Shown here in pieces: positions 1 to 5,767 of a DNA stretch of 7,657 nt (position 1 is its first letter; the number at the start of each line of letters is the position of its first letter). A program made the position numbers and the translations under genes. The notes below the pieces were generated by a model, which had not been told where the DNA came from, did not search any database, and saw only the letters and a program-made list of their open reading frames with translations. Source of the DNA: an uncultured Planctomycetaceae bacterium (lineage in GTDB: Bacteria > Planctomycetota > Planctomycetia > Planctomycetales > Planctomycetaceae); the NCBI GenBank assembly GCA_903921605.1, contig CAIXQV010000777.1, positions 1-7,657 of the forward strand, written 5' to 3'.

Positions 1-273
1 ACGAAACGCAAGTGTGTCGTCGCAACGTCTCTTTGTGATTCTACTGAAGACATTTTTGCCCAAACGGCTGCAATTCAACTGAACCGGAAGTGATTGTGGC
101 AACATGACGTCGGGCGATTACGACTCAGACTCAAGACACGAACGGCAGCCTCGCAAATAATGGCGGCCTTAAAGGCTGAAACTTCGCCCAAGAGTCGGAG
201 CGGGGGGAGCGTACTCCACTGCCCAAAAACGGATGCTGGGGTTCACCGAGCCACAGTCCTCTGCCCCCAATGA
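1..273. other. Gap at the left edge, no supported gene
   Basis: I see no convincing gene, RNA or terminator here. Two plus-strand frames are open from the window edge, one to a stop at 91-93 and one to a stop at 80-82. Both are too short to separate from chance, so a plus-strand gene could end here, convergent with the glycosyltransferase, but this cannot be shown. The minus-strand glycosyltransferase ends at 274. The inverted TGGGG/CCCCA pair just beyond its stop has a long loop and no T-run, so it is not called a terminator. Confidence 0.5.
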
Positions 274-1530
274 CTATTTTTTGTGAATGAGCTTTTGCAG
301 ATAGTTCAACAGCCGCTCGGTTGAATTCTCCAGGCTCAATTCCAAAGCTCGCACACGTGCCGCCGCGGATATTGCCTCAAGTCGTTCTAAGTCACTCAGG
401 AGTGAAATAGTGTTATGAGCCATCGCGGAATAGTCCCCGGATGGCACCAGATAGCCACTGACTCCATCAACAACTTGTTCGATGTTTCCACCTGCGGCGG
501 CCGCAATGACCGGTGTTCCGGAGGCGAGGCTTTCCATAATCCCGGCCGAGAAATTTTCCGTCGTGGAGGCTGTCCAATAAGCATTCGCTCGAGCGTACCA
601 GCCCTTCAGTTGATCTCCAAAGACTGCCCCGGGAACGAGCACCTGGCCACCAAAGGCTGCCGCCTTATGTCGAAACGATTTCAGCAGAGGCCCACGTCCC
701 AGAACAACCAATTTGGCATTGGGCACTTTCAACTGCACCTGTCGAAAAGCCTTCAGTAGCTGCCAAACACTCTTCTCTCTTGCAATGCGGCCCGCGCTCA
801 GGATTACTGGCGAATCATCATCCGGAATCGGATTGAAACGAGTATTTCCAGGGCAGAATCGCTCGCAATCCACGCCATGAAAGCCAAGATATTCGACACG
901 CTCACCGTAGATCGCACGATTTCGATCAGACAAAAAGCGGGACGGAGTCAGATTTGAATCGTAACCCGTGACGAGGGGCTTCATGATTCTGCGAACAGCG
1001 GGGATGGCAATGCGAAACACCGTTGCTCCGATATAGTGTTCGCAATAACCCTGCCAGTCAGTTTGCAAAAGATTGACACATGGAACATTATGCTTCTGAG
1101 CATAGCGAATTCCAACGGGTTTGCCGTACCCTTTCAGCCATCCGGAAGCAGCTCCGTAGAGCCCGGCGGCTTCGTCGACAGTGATGACGTCTGGCGAAAA
1201 ATCTTCCAGCAGTTTGCAATCGTCCCAGACTTTATGGGAAGCAGCTTCCGGAAAAGAACGGCGCAGTGGATTGCGAACTGTTGGAAACGAGACCGCACTG
1301 AAGTTCCCCAATCCGGCAAGTTCATCCAGCCCCGTTGATCCTGAGGCGTGACTTTCATCACCGTCCGGCACCTGTGGATGAAACAACCTCACTGTGTGGC
1401 CTCGCTTGAGCAGGCAGGCGATGCGTTCATGCACCAGTGATGAAATCCCCGTCATCATCGGGAGATAAGAAAAGGTGAACGCGGCGATTCGAAGCGGAGC
1501 GTAACTGGAAGTAATATCTGTTCCGCTCAT
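274..1530 (-). CDS. GT4-family glycosyltransferase (GT-B fold)
   Basis: This is a 418-residue glycosyltransferase of the GT4 (group 1) family, a cytosolic or membrane-associated enzyme that moves a sugar from a nucleotide-sugar donor to a lipid or glycan acceptor. The N-terminal acceptor domain (about 13-195) opens with LRIAAFTFSYLP and has a glycine-containing stretch, MMTGISSLVHER, where the family binds the donor diphosphate. The linker segment around 192-228 (NLTPSRFL, then GVDCERFCPG) is typical of GT4. The donor domain starts at PVILSAGRIAREKS (241-254), and the family's EX7E motif is E325 and E333 in ENFSAGIME, followed by SGTPVIAAAAGG. No signal peptide is visible. The start is the ATG at 1528-1530; no strong Shine-Dalgarno precedes it. 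It resembles mannosyl- and sulfoquinovosyl-transferase-like GT4 enzymes, but donor and acceptor cannot be read from sequence. The neighbours give no link to a polysaccharide locus. Confidence 0.9.
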   Translation of the reverse strand: MSGTDITSSYAPLRIAAFTFSYLPMMTGISSLVHERIACLLKRGHTVRLFHPQVPDGDESHASGSTGLDELAGLGNFSAVSFPTVRNPLRRSFPEAASHKVWDDCKLLEDFSPDVITVDEAAGLYGAASGWLKGYGKPVGIRYAQKHNVPCVNLLQTDWQGYCEHYIGATVFRIAIPAVRRIMKPLVTGYDSNLTPSRFLSDRNRAIYGERVEYLGFHGVDCERFCPGNTRFNPIPDDDSPVILSAGRIAREKSVWQLLKAFRQVQLKVPNAKLVVLGRGPLLKSFRHKAAAFGGQVLVPGAVFGDQLKGWYARANAYWTASTTENFSAGIMESLASGTPVIAAAAGGNIEQVVDGVSGYLVPSGDYSAMAHNTISLLSDLERLEAISAAARVRALELSLENSTERLLNYLQKLIHKK

Positions 1531-1708
1531 GGGCAGTTAGCGATTCAGGAAATATGACCCGTCTGACACTGGATTAAGCTACGTTCCCTGCAGCAGGTTG
1601 GATGCGAAGCCAGGCTCGTTCGACAACCTTGGGACCTCTCTTGTCCAGTCATTCATCAGGGACCGCAGCATCGTGACCGTTTTACATGTCGCTGGTCGAG
1701 TAGTTTTA

Positions 1709-1721
1709 ACGGGATTCCCGT
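1709..1721 (-). terminator. Weak hairpin behind the EVE gene
   Basis: A 5-bp perfect stem (ACGGG/CCCGT) with a 3-base loop lies about 30 bases beyond the stop of the EVE gene. On the minus strand it is followed by TAAAACT, not by a true T-run, so it is only a possible terminator. It lies in the 219-base gap between the EVE gene and the glycosyltransferase, in which I see nothing else. Confidence 0.2.
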
Positions 1722-1749
1722 GGAAATCAGCAAAAACCACTGCCACAGA

Positions 1750-2223
1750 TCAGGTCACGACGTCGGCAAGCCGGTGAACTGCCAGCCATTCCGCTTCCGT
1801 GACTGGCTGAATAGAGAGTCGGCTGCCCTTTTTCATGACCATCATCTGACTACACACCGGATCTTCACCCAGGGCTGCACGAGTGACCGGTTCAGAAAAG
1901 ATCTTTGCCAGCTTGATATCAACCATGAACCAGACTGGTTTGCTCTCAGTCGATGCTTCGTCAAAATATTTGTGATCGGGCTGCCAGGCAAAGGAGTCAG
2001 GATAACCGTCTTTCACAACTTCGGCAGTGCCAGCGATGCACATCGGGTCCGCATTGCTGTGGTAGAACAGGACCCCGTCACCCTTCTTGATGTCGTCCCG
2101 CAGCATATTGCGAGCCTGATAATTTCGCACTCCCTCCCACGATGTGCGTTTGCCTTTGCTTGCGGCAAGATCATGGATCGAAAATACATCGGGTTCTGAT
2201 TTAAAGAGCCAATAGCGTCGCAT
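1750..2223 (-). CDS. EVE domain-containing protein (THYN1-like)
   Basis: This is a 157-residue single-domain EVE protein of the PUA-like fold, cytosolic, related to human thymocyte nuclear protein 1. EVE domains are known or proposed to recognise modified bases in nucleic acid; the cellular role of the stand-alone bacterial forms is not settled. Family marks are YWLFKSEPDVFSI (4-16), WEGVRNYQARNMLR (29-42), GDGVLFYHSN (48-57) and the IAGTAEVV strand (63-70). The length matches the usual size of about 155 residues. I chose the ATG at 2221-2223 because family members start just before YWLFKSEPD. A longer frame from a GTG at 2248-2250 adds nine residues of no family character; neither start has a good Shine-Dalgarno. 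A terminator hairpin upstream separates it from the cyclophilin gene, so it is probably transcribed alone. No restriction or modification gene is next to it. Confidence 0.92.
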   Translation of the reverse strand: MRRYWLFKSEPDVFSIHDLAASKGKRTSWEGVRNYQARNMLRDDIKKGDGVLFYHSNADPMCIAGTAEVVKDGYPDSFAWQPDHKYFDEASTESKPVWFMVDIKLAKIFSEPVTRAALGEDPVCSQMMVMKKGSRLSIQPVTEAEWLAVHRLADVVT

Positions 2224-2284
2224 CGTTCGATCTGCCGATTCTTTTTCCACCTCGCCGGAGCCCTCGCGAGTTCAAAATCAAATT

Positions 2285-2321
2285 CAGAACCATCACGGCC
2301 TCAGACACCGTGATGGCTCTG
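2285..2321 (-). terminator. Hairpin terminator of the cyclophilin gene
   Basis: A perfect 9-bp stem (CCATCACGG at 2290-2298 with CCGTGATGG at 2308-2316) has a 9-base loop. It extends by four more pairs (CAGA/TCTG) after one A/C mismatch. It starts 14 bases beyond the cyclophilin stop. On the minus strand it is followed by a T-rich stretch, AATTTGATTTTG, and the plus-strand side has no T-rich tail. This fits a Rho-independent terminator with an imperfect T-run. It also isolates the EVE gene from the cyclophilin gene. Confidence 0.65.
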
Positions 2322-2335
2322 GTCCATCGTACGAA

Positions 2336-2875
2336 TCAGGCCTTTGGCTTGACCAGAACACTGGCCGACTGAATGGTTGCTGCTTCCAGCGGCTTATCGC
2401 TTCGGTCTGTTTTCGTGGCACCAATCTTGTGAACAACTGCCAGGCTGTCAGCATCGGCCGTTCGCCCAAATGCGGTGTACTGACGATCGAGGAATGACTG
2501 AGTTCCCAGGCAGATGAAGAACTGTGACCCACCAGAGTTCGGATCGCTGGTGCGGGCCATTGAGAGGACCCCGTCCACGTGCGGAGTCGCGCTGAACTCC
2601 GCCTTGATCGTGTAGCCCGGGCCCCCGGTACCTGTACCCTGAGGACATCCGCCCTGAATCATGAAGCCACTGATGACTCGATGGAACATTACTCCGTTGT
2701 AGTAGCCGATCTTTGTGAGACCGATGAGATTCAAGCAATGCCCCGGTGCGACATCCGGCAGCAGATTCAGCACGATCTTGCCATGATTGGTGTTAAGTTC
2801 AATCTGATAGTCGTTCTTCTTGAAGTCAATGTCCGTCACGGCGGCATCAACTTCAGCTTTTCGATTCTTGCTCAT
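2336..2875 (-). CDS. Cyclophilin-type peptidyl-prolyl cis-trans isomerase
   Basis: This is a 179-residue cyclophilin that catalyses cis-trans isomerisation of X-Pro bonds in protein folding. No signal peptide or membrane segment is visible, so it is most likely cytosolic. The domain covers about 22-175: HGKIVLNLLPDVAPGH (31-46), the catalytic-arginine motif FHRV (R66), FMIQGG (71-76), the GPGYTIKAEF segment (85-94) and SGGSQFFICLG (114-124). The tryptophan that binds cyclosporin in human CypA is Phe here (F128 in SFLDRQ), as in many bacterial cyclophilins. I chose the ATG at 2873-2875, where the family-like sequence begins. The frame stays open up to another ATG at 2987-2989, which would add 38 residues (MSSDDLRLWAKSG...) without family similarity. 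The Shine-Dalgarno evidence is weak for both: GAGG lies only 2 bases before the chosen ATG. A hairpin terminator follows the gene. Confidence 0.93.
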   Translation of the reverse strand: MSKNRKAEVDAAVTDIDFKKNDYQIELNTNHGKIVLNLLPDVAPGHCLNLIGLTKIGYYNGVMFHRVISGFMIQGGCPQGTGTGGPGYTIKAEFSATPHVDGVLSMARTSDPNSGGSQFFICLGTQSFLDRQYTAFGRTADADSLAVVHKIGATKTDRSDKPLEAATIQSASVLVKPKA

Positions 2876-3389
2876 GGCCTCATTCTTGATCACGGTTGAA
2901 ATGGATTTGGGGCGACCGGCAGCCGAGACGCCTCCCAATTGTCGAAAGTGTCCGGATTTAGCCCACAAACGCAAGTCATCGGAAGACATCTCGCGTACGA
3001 GAGGATCAATGCAGTGAGGTGGTCGCAGAAAAGTTGTTCGCCCGCTGATTTGAACTTCTGGTACTAATGTCCGATGAGATCATTAAGGCTGTAAGTTAAA
3101 GGCTTTCTGCCCCGAACCGGGCTCGAAATCGTTCAACTAAAACAGCTTTGACGACTCCGGCGTGTCGGAGCTGAGCGGTGAAATCGGCTTCCGCAGAACG
3201 TCGCCGGTCCGGGCAACCACATCCGCGTGTCGGTAAGAATTGTTCGCAGTTGTCATCCCTGACGCTTACGAGGTCGGCACTTGATCGAAAGCTTGAACAA
3301 TCCCTCAATGGTTCGTGACAAGACGGCTCTGACAGGCTTCCCGATTCGCTCGATGGGAGTGAACGAGGCCATAAAAAAGGCAGTCACCA

Positions 3390-3414
3390 AAACGACCGAG
3401 TGATCAGGTCGTTT
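3390..3414. repeat. Perfect 8-bp hairpin (AAACGACC/GGTCGTTT)
   Basis: AAACGACC at 3390-3397 pairs fully with GGTCGTTT at 3407-3414 around a 9-base loop that contains TGATCA. An 8-base direct repeat, GCAGTCAC, flanks it at 3380-3387 and 3421-3428, and the bases after each copy are similar (CAAAACG and AAACG). On the minus strand the stem is followed by TTTTGG, so it could terminate something read leftward. It could equally be an operator or part of a repeated element. Confidence 0.4.
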
Positions 3415-3432
3415 GTCTCAGCAGTCACAAAC

Positions 3433-3473
3433 GGGGCAGCTTCGCCAACGCCTTGATGAAGCCGAAGTGCCCC
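3433..3473. repeat. 11-bp hairpin with one bulged G
   Basis: GGGGCA (3433-3438) pairs with TGCCCC (3468-3473). After a single bulged G, CTTCG (3440-3444) pairs with CGAAG (3463-3467). This leaves an 18-base loop. The GC-rich outer stem makes it one of the strongest predicted structures in the window. No T-run follows on either strand at the right distance, so it is not called a terminator. It starts 18 bases after the preceding hairpin. Confidence 0.45.
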
Positions 3474-3575
3474 AGCAAAAACATGGGTTATCCCCGCTCG
3501 ATCTCGTTTTTTTCTGGTAAGGCACAAGGTCTCGAATCTAACGACTTTACCGCCGCACGATCGACTTGACCCTTG

Positions 3576-3589
3576 AAGCAACGTTGCTT
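3576..3589. promoter_or_regulatory. 14-bp perfect palindrome, possible operator
   Basis: AAGCAACGTTGCTT is a perfect 14-base palindrome about 210 bases before the rhodopsin start. The centred AACGTT within GCAA/TTGC half-sites resembles operators of LacI-family repressors, which often have a central CG. A TTGACC lies just upstream at 3566-3571, so the palindrome would occupy the spacer of a promoter starting there, but the matching -10 (TAACCG) is poor. The binding protein is unknown. Confidence 0.35.
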
Positions 3590-3648
3590 AACCGGAAAGC
3601 CGCCAGATCTGCCCGAGATTCCTTCCATTGCAAGCGTGTTGCTGAGCT

Positions 3649-3671
3649 TGAGAGCAGGAATGCAGTTCTCA
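3649..3671 (+). promoter_or_regulatory. Small leader hairpin with GGAA loop
   Basis: TGAGA (3649-3653) pairs with TCTCA (3667-3671), and inside it GCA pairs with TGC around a GGAA tetraloop, with a 3-base AGT bulge on the right side. It is short and could be chance on its own. It is listed because two more inverted repeats follow within the next 85 bases, before the rhodopsin gene. Confidence 0.25.
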
Positions 3672-3677
3672 GCCGTT

Positions 3678-3710
3678 TGGATTCAATTGCACCCATTCTG
3701 TGCGAATCCA
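3678..3710 (+). promoter_or_regulatory. Hairpin in the presumed rhodopsin leader
   Basis: TGGATTC (3678-3684) pairs with GAATCCA (3704-3710). After a 4-base AATT bulge on the left side, GCAC (3689-3692) pairs with GTGC (3700-3703) around the 7-base loop CCATTCT. That gives 11 pairs in 33 bases, ending 88 bases before the rhodopsin ATG. No T-run follows, so it is not a simple terminator. It could be a leader RNA structure or a protein-binding site. Confidence 0.4.
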
Positions 3711-3741
3711 GTAGCCGCAAGCAGCCACGGTGCAATAACGA

Positions 3742-3755
3742 ATTGGCTAGCCAAT
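3742..3755. promoter_or_regulatory. 14-bp perfect palindrome next to the rhodopsin gene
   Basis: ATTGGCTAGCCAAT is a perfect 14-base palindrome that ends 43 bases before the rhodopsin ATG. At this distance it could be an operator overlapping the promoter or the early transcript, or it could block initiation if bound. I do not recognise the binding protein. A second 14-base perfect palindrome of different sequence lies at 3576-3589. Confidence 0.45.
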
Positions 3756-3784
3756 GATGTGCGACTGATTCAACCTAGTGTTTG

Positions 3785-3792
3785 AAAGGAAG
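3785..3792 (+). promoter_or_regulatory. Ribosome binding site that sets the rhodopsin start
   Basis: AAAGGAAG lies 6 bases before the ATG at 3799. It is a strong Shine-Dalgarno at ideal spacing and decides against the in-frame GTG at 3778-3780, which would place this site inside the coding region. Confidence 0.8.
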
Positions 3793-3798
3793 TTTTCG

Positions 3799-4581
3799 AT
3801 GTCTCCGATTCTTGCTCAACTGTCGATGGACTTCGCGGCAAATTCTGTCGTGCAGTCCATTACTCTTTACCTTTTCTTCGCCGGCATTGTGGGAATGGGT
3901 GCCGGAGCCGTGTATCTGTTTCTCGAACGCAGTAGCGTTCCGCCTCAGTATCGAATCGCGGTGACTGTCTCCGGTTTGATTTGTGCGATCGCGTGTTTCC
4001 ACTACTACAAGATGACCACACAGTATATGACCGGGGAGTCCTTTCCGACCGCTCTGCGTTACATTGACTGGTTGTTCACAACTCCTCTGCTGCTCATCAA
4101 GTTTCCGATGCTTCGCCTGGGGAGCAAGGGGAAGAGTCTCTTCCGAAATCTTGTACTGCTTGACATTGGGATGATTGTCACGGCATTCATCGCCGAAACC
4201 TCCCCAGTGGGCAGTGGTTCATGGTGGGGATTCTTCATCGTTGCCTGTATATTTGAGTTGGGCATCGTGGGCCTGCTCTATGGTTCTATGAGCGAGGCAA
4301 TCAATCGCCAGCCGGCACCGATTGCCAGTGCGATTCGTTTGATGCGTCTGTTCATTCTCGTCGGTTGGGCGGTGTATCCGATCGGGTTCCTTATGGCTCT
4401 TGCGGGGGCCGGTGAGTACCGCGAGATCGTGTACAACATCGCAGACGTGATCAACAAGGTGGGATTCGGACTTGTCGCACTGCATGGGATTCAGTCTTTG
4501 GTGCAGACCGAAGCAGCCCGCACTCGGCATTCCGAATTGGACGTGGACGCACCTGCTCCAGCAGAGACTGTTGTCGGGTAG
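3799..4581 (+). CDS. Microbial (type I) rhodopsin with a DTK motif, likely outward proton pump
   Basis: This is a 260-residue seven-helix retinal protein of the proteorhodopsin type in the cytoplasmic membrane. Helices lie at about 20-42, 52-72, 84-104, 116-133, 142-161, 180-202 and 210-233. The retinal Schiff-base lysine is K220, with counter-ion D216 in YNIADVINK. Helix C reads RYIDWLFTTPLLLIKF and gives R87, proton acceptor D90, T94 and K101 (equivalents of proteorhodopsin R94, D97, T101, E108). H68 matches the histidine that pairs with the acceptor Asp in proteorhodopsin. L98 matches tuning position 105, where Leu favours green absorption. W190, Y193 and P194 in GWAVYPIG form the retinal pocket. 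The donor glutamate is replaced by lysine, as in Exiguobacterium sibiricum rhodopsin. F145 occupies the position that is Gly in carotenoid-antenna xanthorhodopsins. The gene heads a cluster with retinal synthesis genes; ion specificity is inferred. Confidence 0.96.
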   Translation: MSPILAQLSMDFAANSVVQSITLYLFFAGIVGMGAGAVYLFLERSSVPPQYRIAVTVSGLICAIACFHYYKMTTQYMTGESFPTALRYIDWLFTTPLLLIKFPMLRLGSKGKSLFRNLVLLDIGMIVTAFIAETSPVGSGSWWGFFIVACIFELGIVGLLYGSMSEAINRQPAPIASAIRLMRLFILVGWAVYPIGFLMALAGAGEYREIVYNIADVINKVGFGLVALHGIQSLVQTEAARTRHSELDVDAPAPAETVVG

Positions 4582-4677
4582 TGAAGCGTCAGTATCTTTT
4601 AACCGACCCGATCGACTATACGGCTGGTGTGCTCACTACGCCTTCTTCCGCCCGTCCCATAGCTCAAGAGTGATCAC

Positions 4678-5760
4678 ATGACAGATTATTGGGGCAAACT
4701 GCTCTTCATCTTCGTGCCTCCGGCGACGTTGATTCTTCTGTCAGTGACCACTCTGGCTCTTGGCGGGCTTCCGGAGTTCATGGCTCCGTGGCCATTTCTG
4801 ATCGCTATCTTCGCCGTGGGTCTTCCCCATGGAGCAACTGACTTCATGATATCCCGGCGGCTCAATAGTACTTCCATCGCCGTGACGTTTTTCCGCTTCA
4901 GCTGGTACATCGCGGTGATGGCGTTCGTGCTTGCCGGCCTCGCTATTGCTCCGCTGCTCGTGATCAGTGCTTTCGGCCTGCTCAGTGCGTGGCACTTTGG
5001 ACGAGCTGACGCGGAAGATCTTGATGACGTTTCTCCCGTGTTAACAAACCGATCGATCCCGAAAGTCGTTTGGGGACTATCGCGGGGTTTCCTTGTTGTC
5101 CTGCTGCCGTTCGTCTTCTTTTTTGAAATCTCTGTCACGATCCTGAACAGGCTGCTCGCGTTGTGTGGAGACGCGGCATTGAACGCCTCCGATGAATGGA
5201 GGTTGAACATTGCCGCCTTTCTCGCAGGGTGTTTGGTTATCGCAATGGCGAGCGTCCTGCAAAGCCTTGCCGAAGGAAATACTCGCCGAGCTGGAATCGA
5301 GATGTTAGAGCTCATCGCCATCGCGGGCTGCTTTGGCACTCTCCATCCGTTGTTCGCTTCCGGAGTTTACTTTCTCGCCTGGCACAGTTGGCGTCATTTT
5401 CGACGTCTGAACCGTATGATCAATCACCAGTCATTGTGGAGTATCGACCTGAGGAGCATCATCTCACTTCACCGCGATTCTCTGATCCTGCTGATTCCAG
5501 CAGCTTTCGCAGTTCCCGTGATTGCACTCCGACTGGGCGGTGACTTGACGTCCCTGAGTCTGTGCCTAGCCAGTCTGCTGGTCTATGTCGTTGTCACACT
5601 TCCTCACGAACTGCTCTGTCAACGCCTGTTTACTTCGCTCTCGCGAAGAGCTTCTGCCTATCGAAACTCGGGACTGGCATCGGGCACTCTGACAGGATCT
5701 CTCATCAACGTCTCCATGCGGGCGGACTTCCGAAACATTCCGAAATCAACACCGAGGTGA
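4678..5760 (+). CDS. blh: Brp/Blh-family beta-carotene 15,15'-dioxygenase (retinal synthesis)
   Basis: This is a 360-residue integral membrane protein of the Brp/Blh family, which cleaves beta-carotene symmetrically into two retinals using oxygen and an iron held by histidines. The family motifs are all present: GLPHGATD (H51), SAWHFGRAD (H106), LHPLFASGVYFLAWHSWRH (H223, H236, H240) and VTLPHELL (H310). Hydrophobic helices occur across about 8-320. The last 40 residues are polar and serine- and arginine-rich, a longer tail than I expect in the family. The start is the ATG at 4678, with AAGAG at 4666-4670 at 7-base spacing. The gene follows the rhodopsin after a 96-base gap without an obvious terminator, and precedes crtI by 7 bases. 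Its job is most likely to supply the rhodopsin chromophore. Confidence 0.95.
   Translation: MTDYWGKLLFIFVPPATLILLSVTTLALGGLPEFMAPWPFLIAIFAVGLPHGATDFMISRRLNSTSIAVTFFRFSWYIAVMAFVLAGLAIAPLLVISAFGLLSAWHFGRADAEDLDDVSPVLTNRSIPKVVWGLSRGFLVVLLPFVFFFEISVTILNRLLALCGDAALNASDEWRLNIAAFLAGCLVIAMASVLQSLAEGNTRRAGIEMLELIAIAGCFGTLHPLFASGVYFLAWHSWRHFRRLNRMINHQSLWSIDLRSIISLHRDSLILLIPAAFAVPVIALRLGGDLTSLSLCLASLLVYVVVTLPHELLCQRLFTSLSRRASAYRNSGLASGTLTGSLINVSMRADFRNIPKSTPR
5754..5760 (+). promoter_or_regulatory. Ribosome binding site of the crtI-like gene inside the end of blh
   Basis: GAGGTGA covers the last codons and the stop of blh and lies 7 bases before the ATG at 5768. This arrangement suggests translational coupling of the two genes. 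An ATG at 5761 is in another frame and too close to this site to be used. Confidence 0.75.
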
Positions 5761-5767
5761 ATGAACT

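Larger units (their letters stand above)
2876..3798. other. Long divergent gap with many hairpins, no convincing gene
   Basis: This 923-base stretch separates the minus-strand cyclophilin from the plus-strand rhodopsin. None of the short frames in it shows a recognisable domain or a good start. Six inverted repeats lie between 3390 and 3755 and are listed separately. Two short minus-strand frames (3384-3581 and 3096-3308) have a protein-like look, for example GVGEAAPFVTAETNDL and VLVERFRARFGAESL, and could be remnants of a repeated element. The stretch should hold the promoters of both flanking genes, but no strong -35/-10 pair stands out. Confidence 0.5.

Noticed and set aside
1..93. Plus-strand frame open from the window edge to a TGA at 91-93, possibly the end of a gene.
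   Set aside because: Thirty open codons are common by chance, a second frame is also open for 26 codons, and no family motif is visible.
1720..2199. Plus-strand frame of 159 codons opposite the EVE gene.
   Set aside because: The minus-strand EVE protein matches its family along its full length, so the plus-strand frame is a shadow.
2876..2989. 38-residue N-terminal extension of the cyclophilin.
   Set aside because: It has no family similarity and no Shine-Dalgarno; the family-like sequence begins after the ATG at 2873-2875.
3507..3513. Run of seven T as an intrinsic terminator on the plus strand.
   Set aside because: No stable hairpin lies directly before it; the nearest strong stem ends 33 bases upstream.
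3778..3798. Longer rhodopsin starting at the GTG at 3778.
   Set aside because: The strong AAAGGAAG site lies within this extension and is ideally placed for the ATG at 3799.
4582..4677. Separate promoter for blh in the gap after the rhodopsin (TATACG near 4617).
   Set aside because: No matching -35 box lies at the right distance; read-through from the rhodopsin is the simpler reading.
4686..5339. Long minus-strand open frame of 217 codons opposite blh.
   Set aside because: It is a shadow of blh, which has all Brp/Blh histidine motifs; the reverse translation shows no domain.
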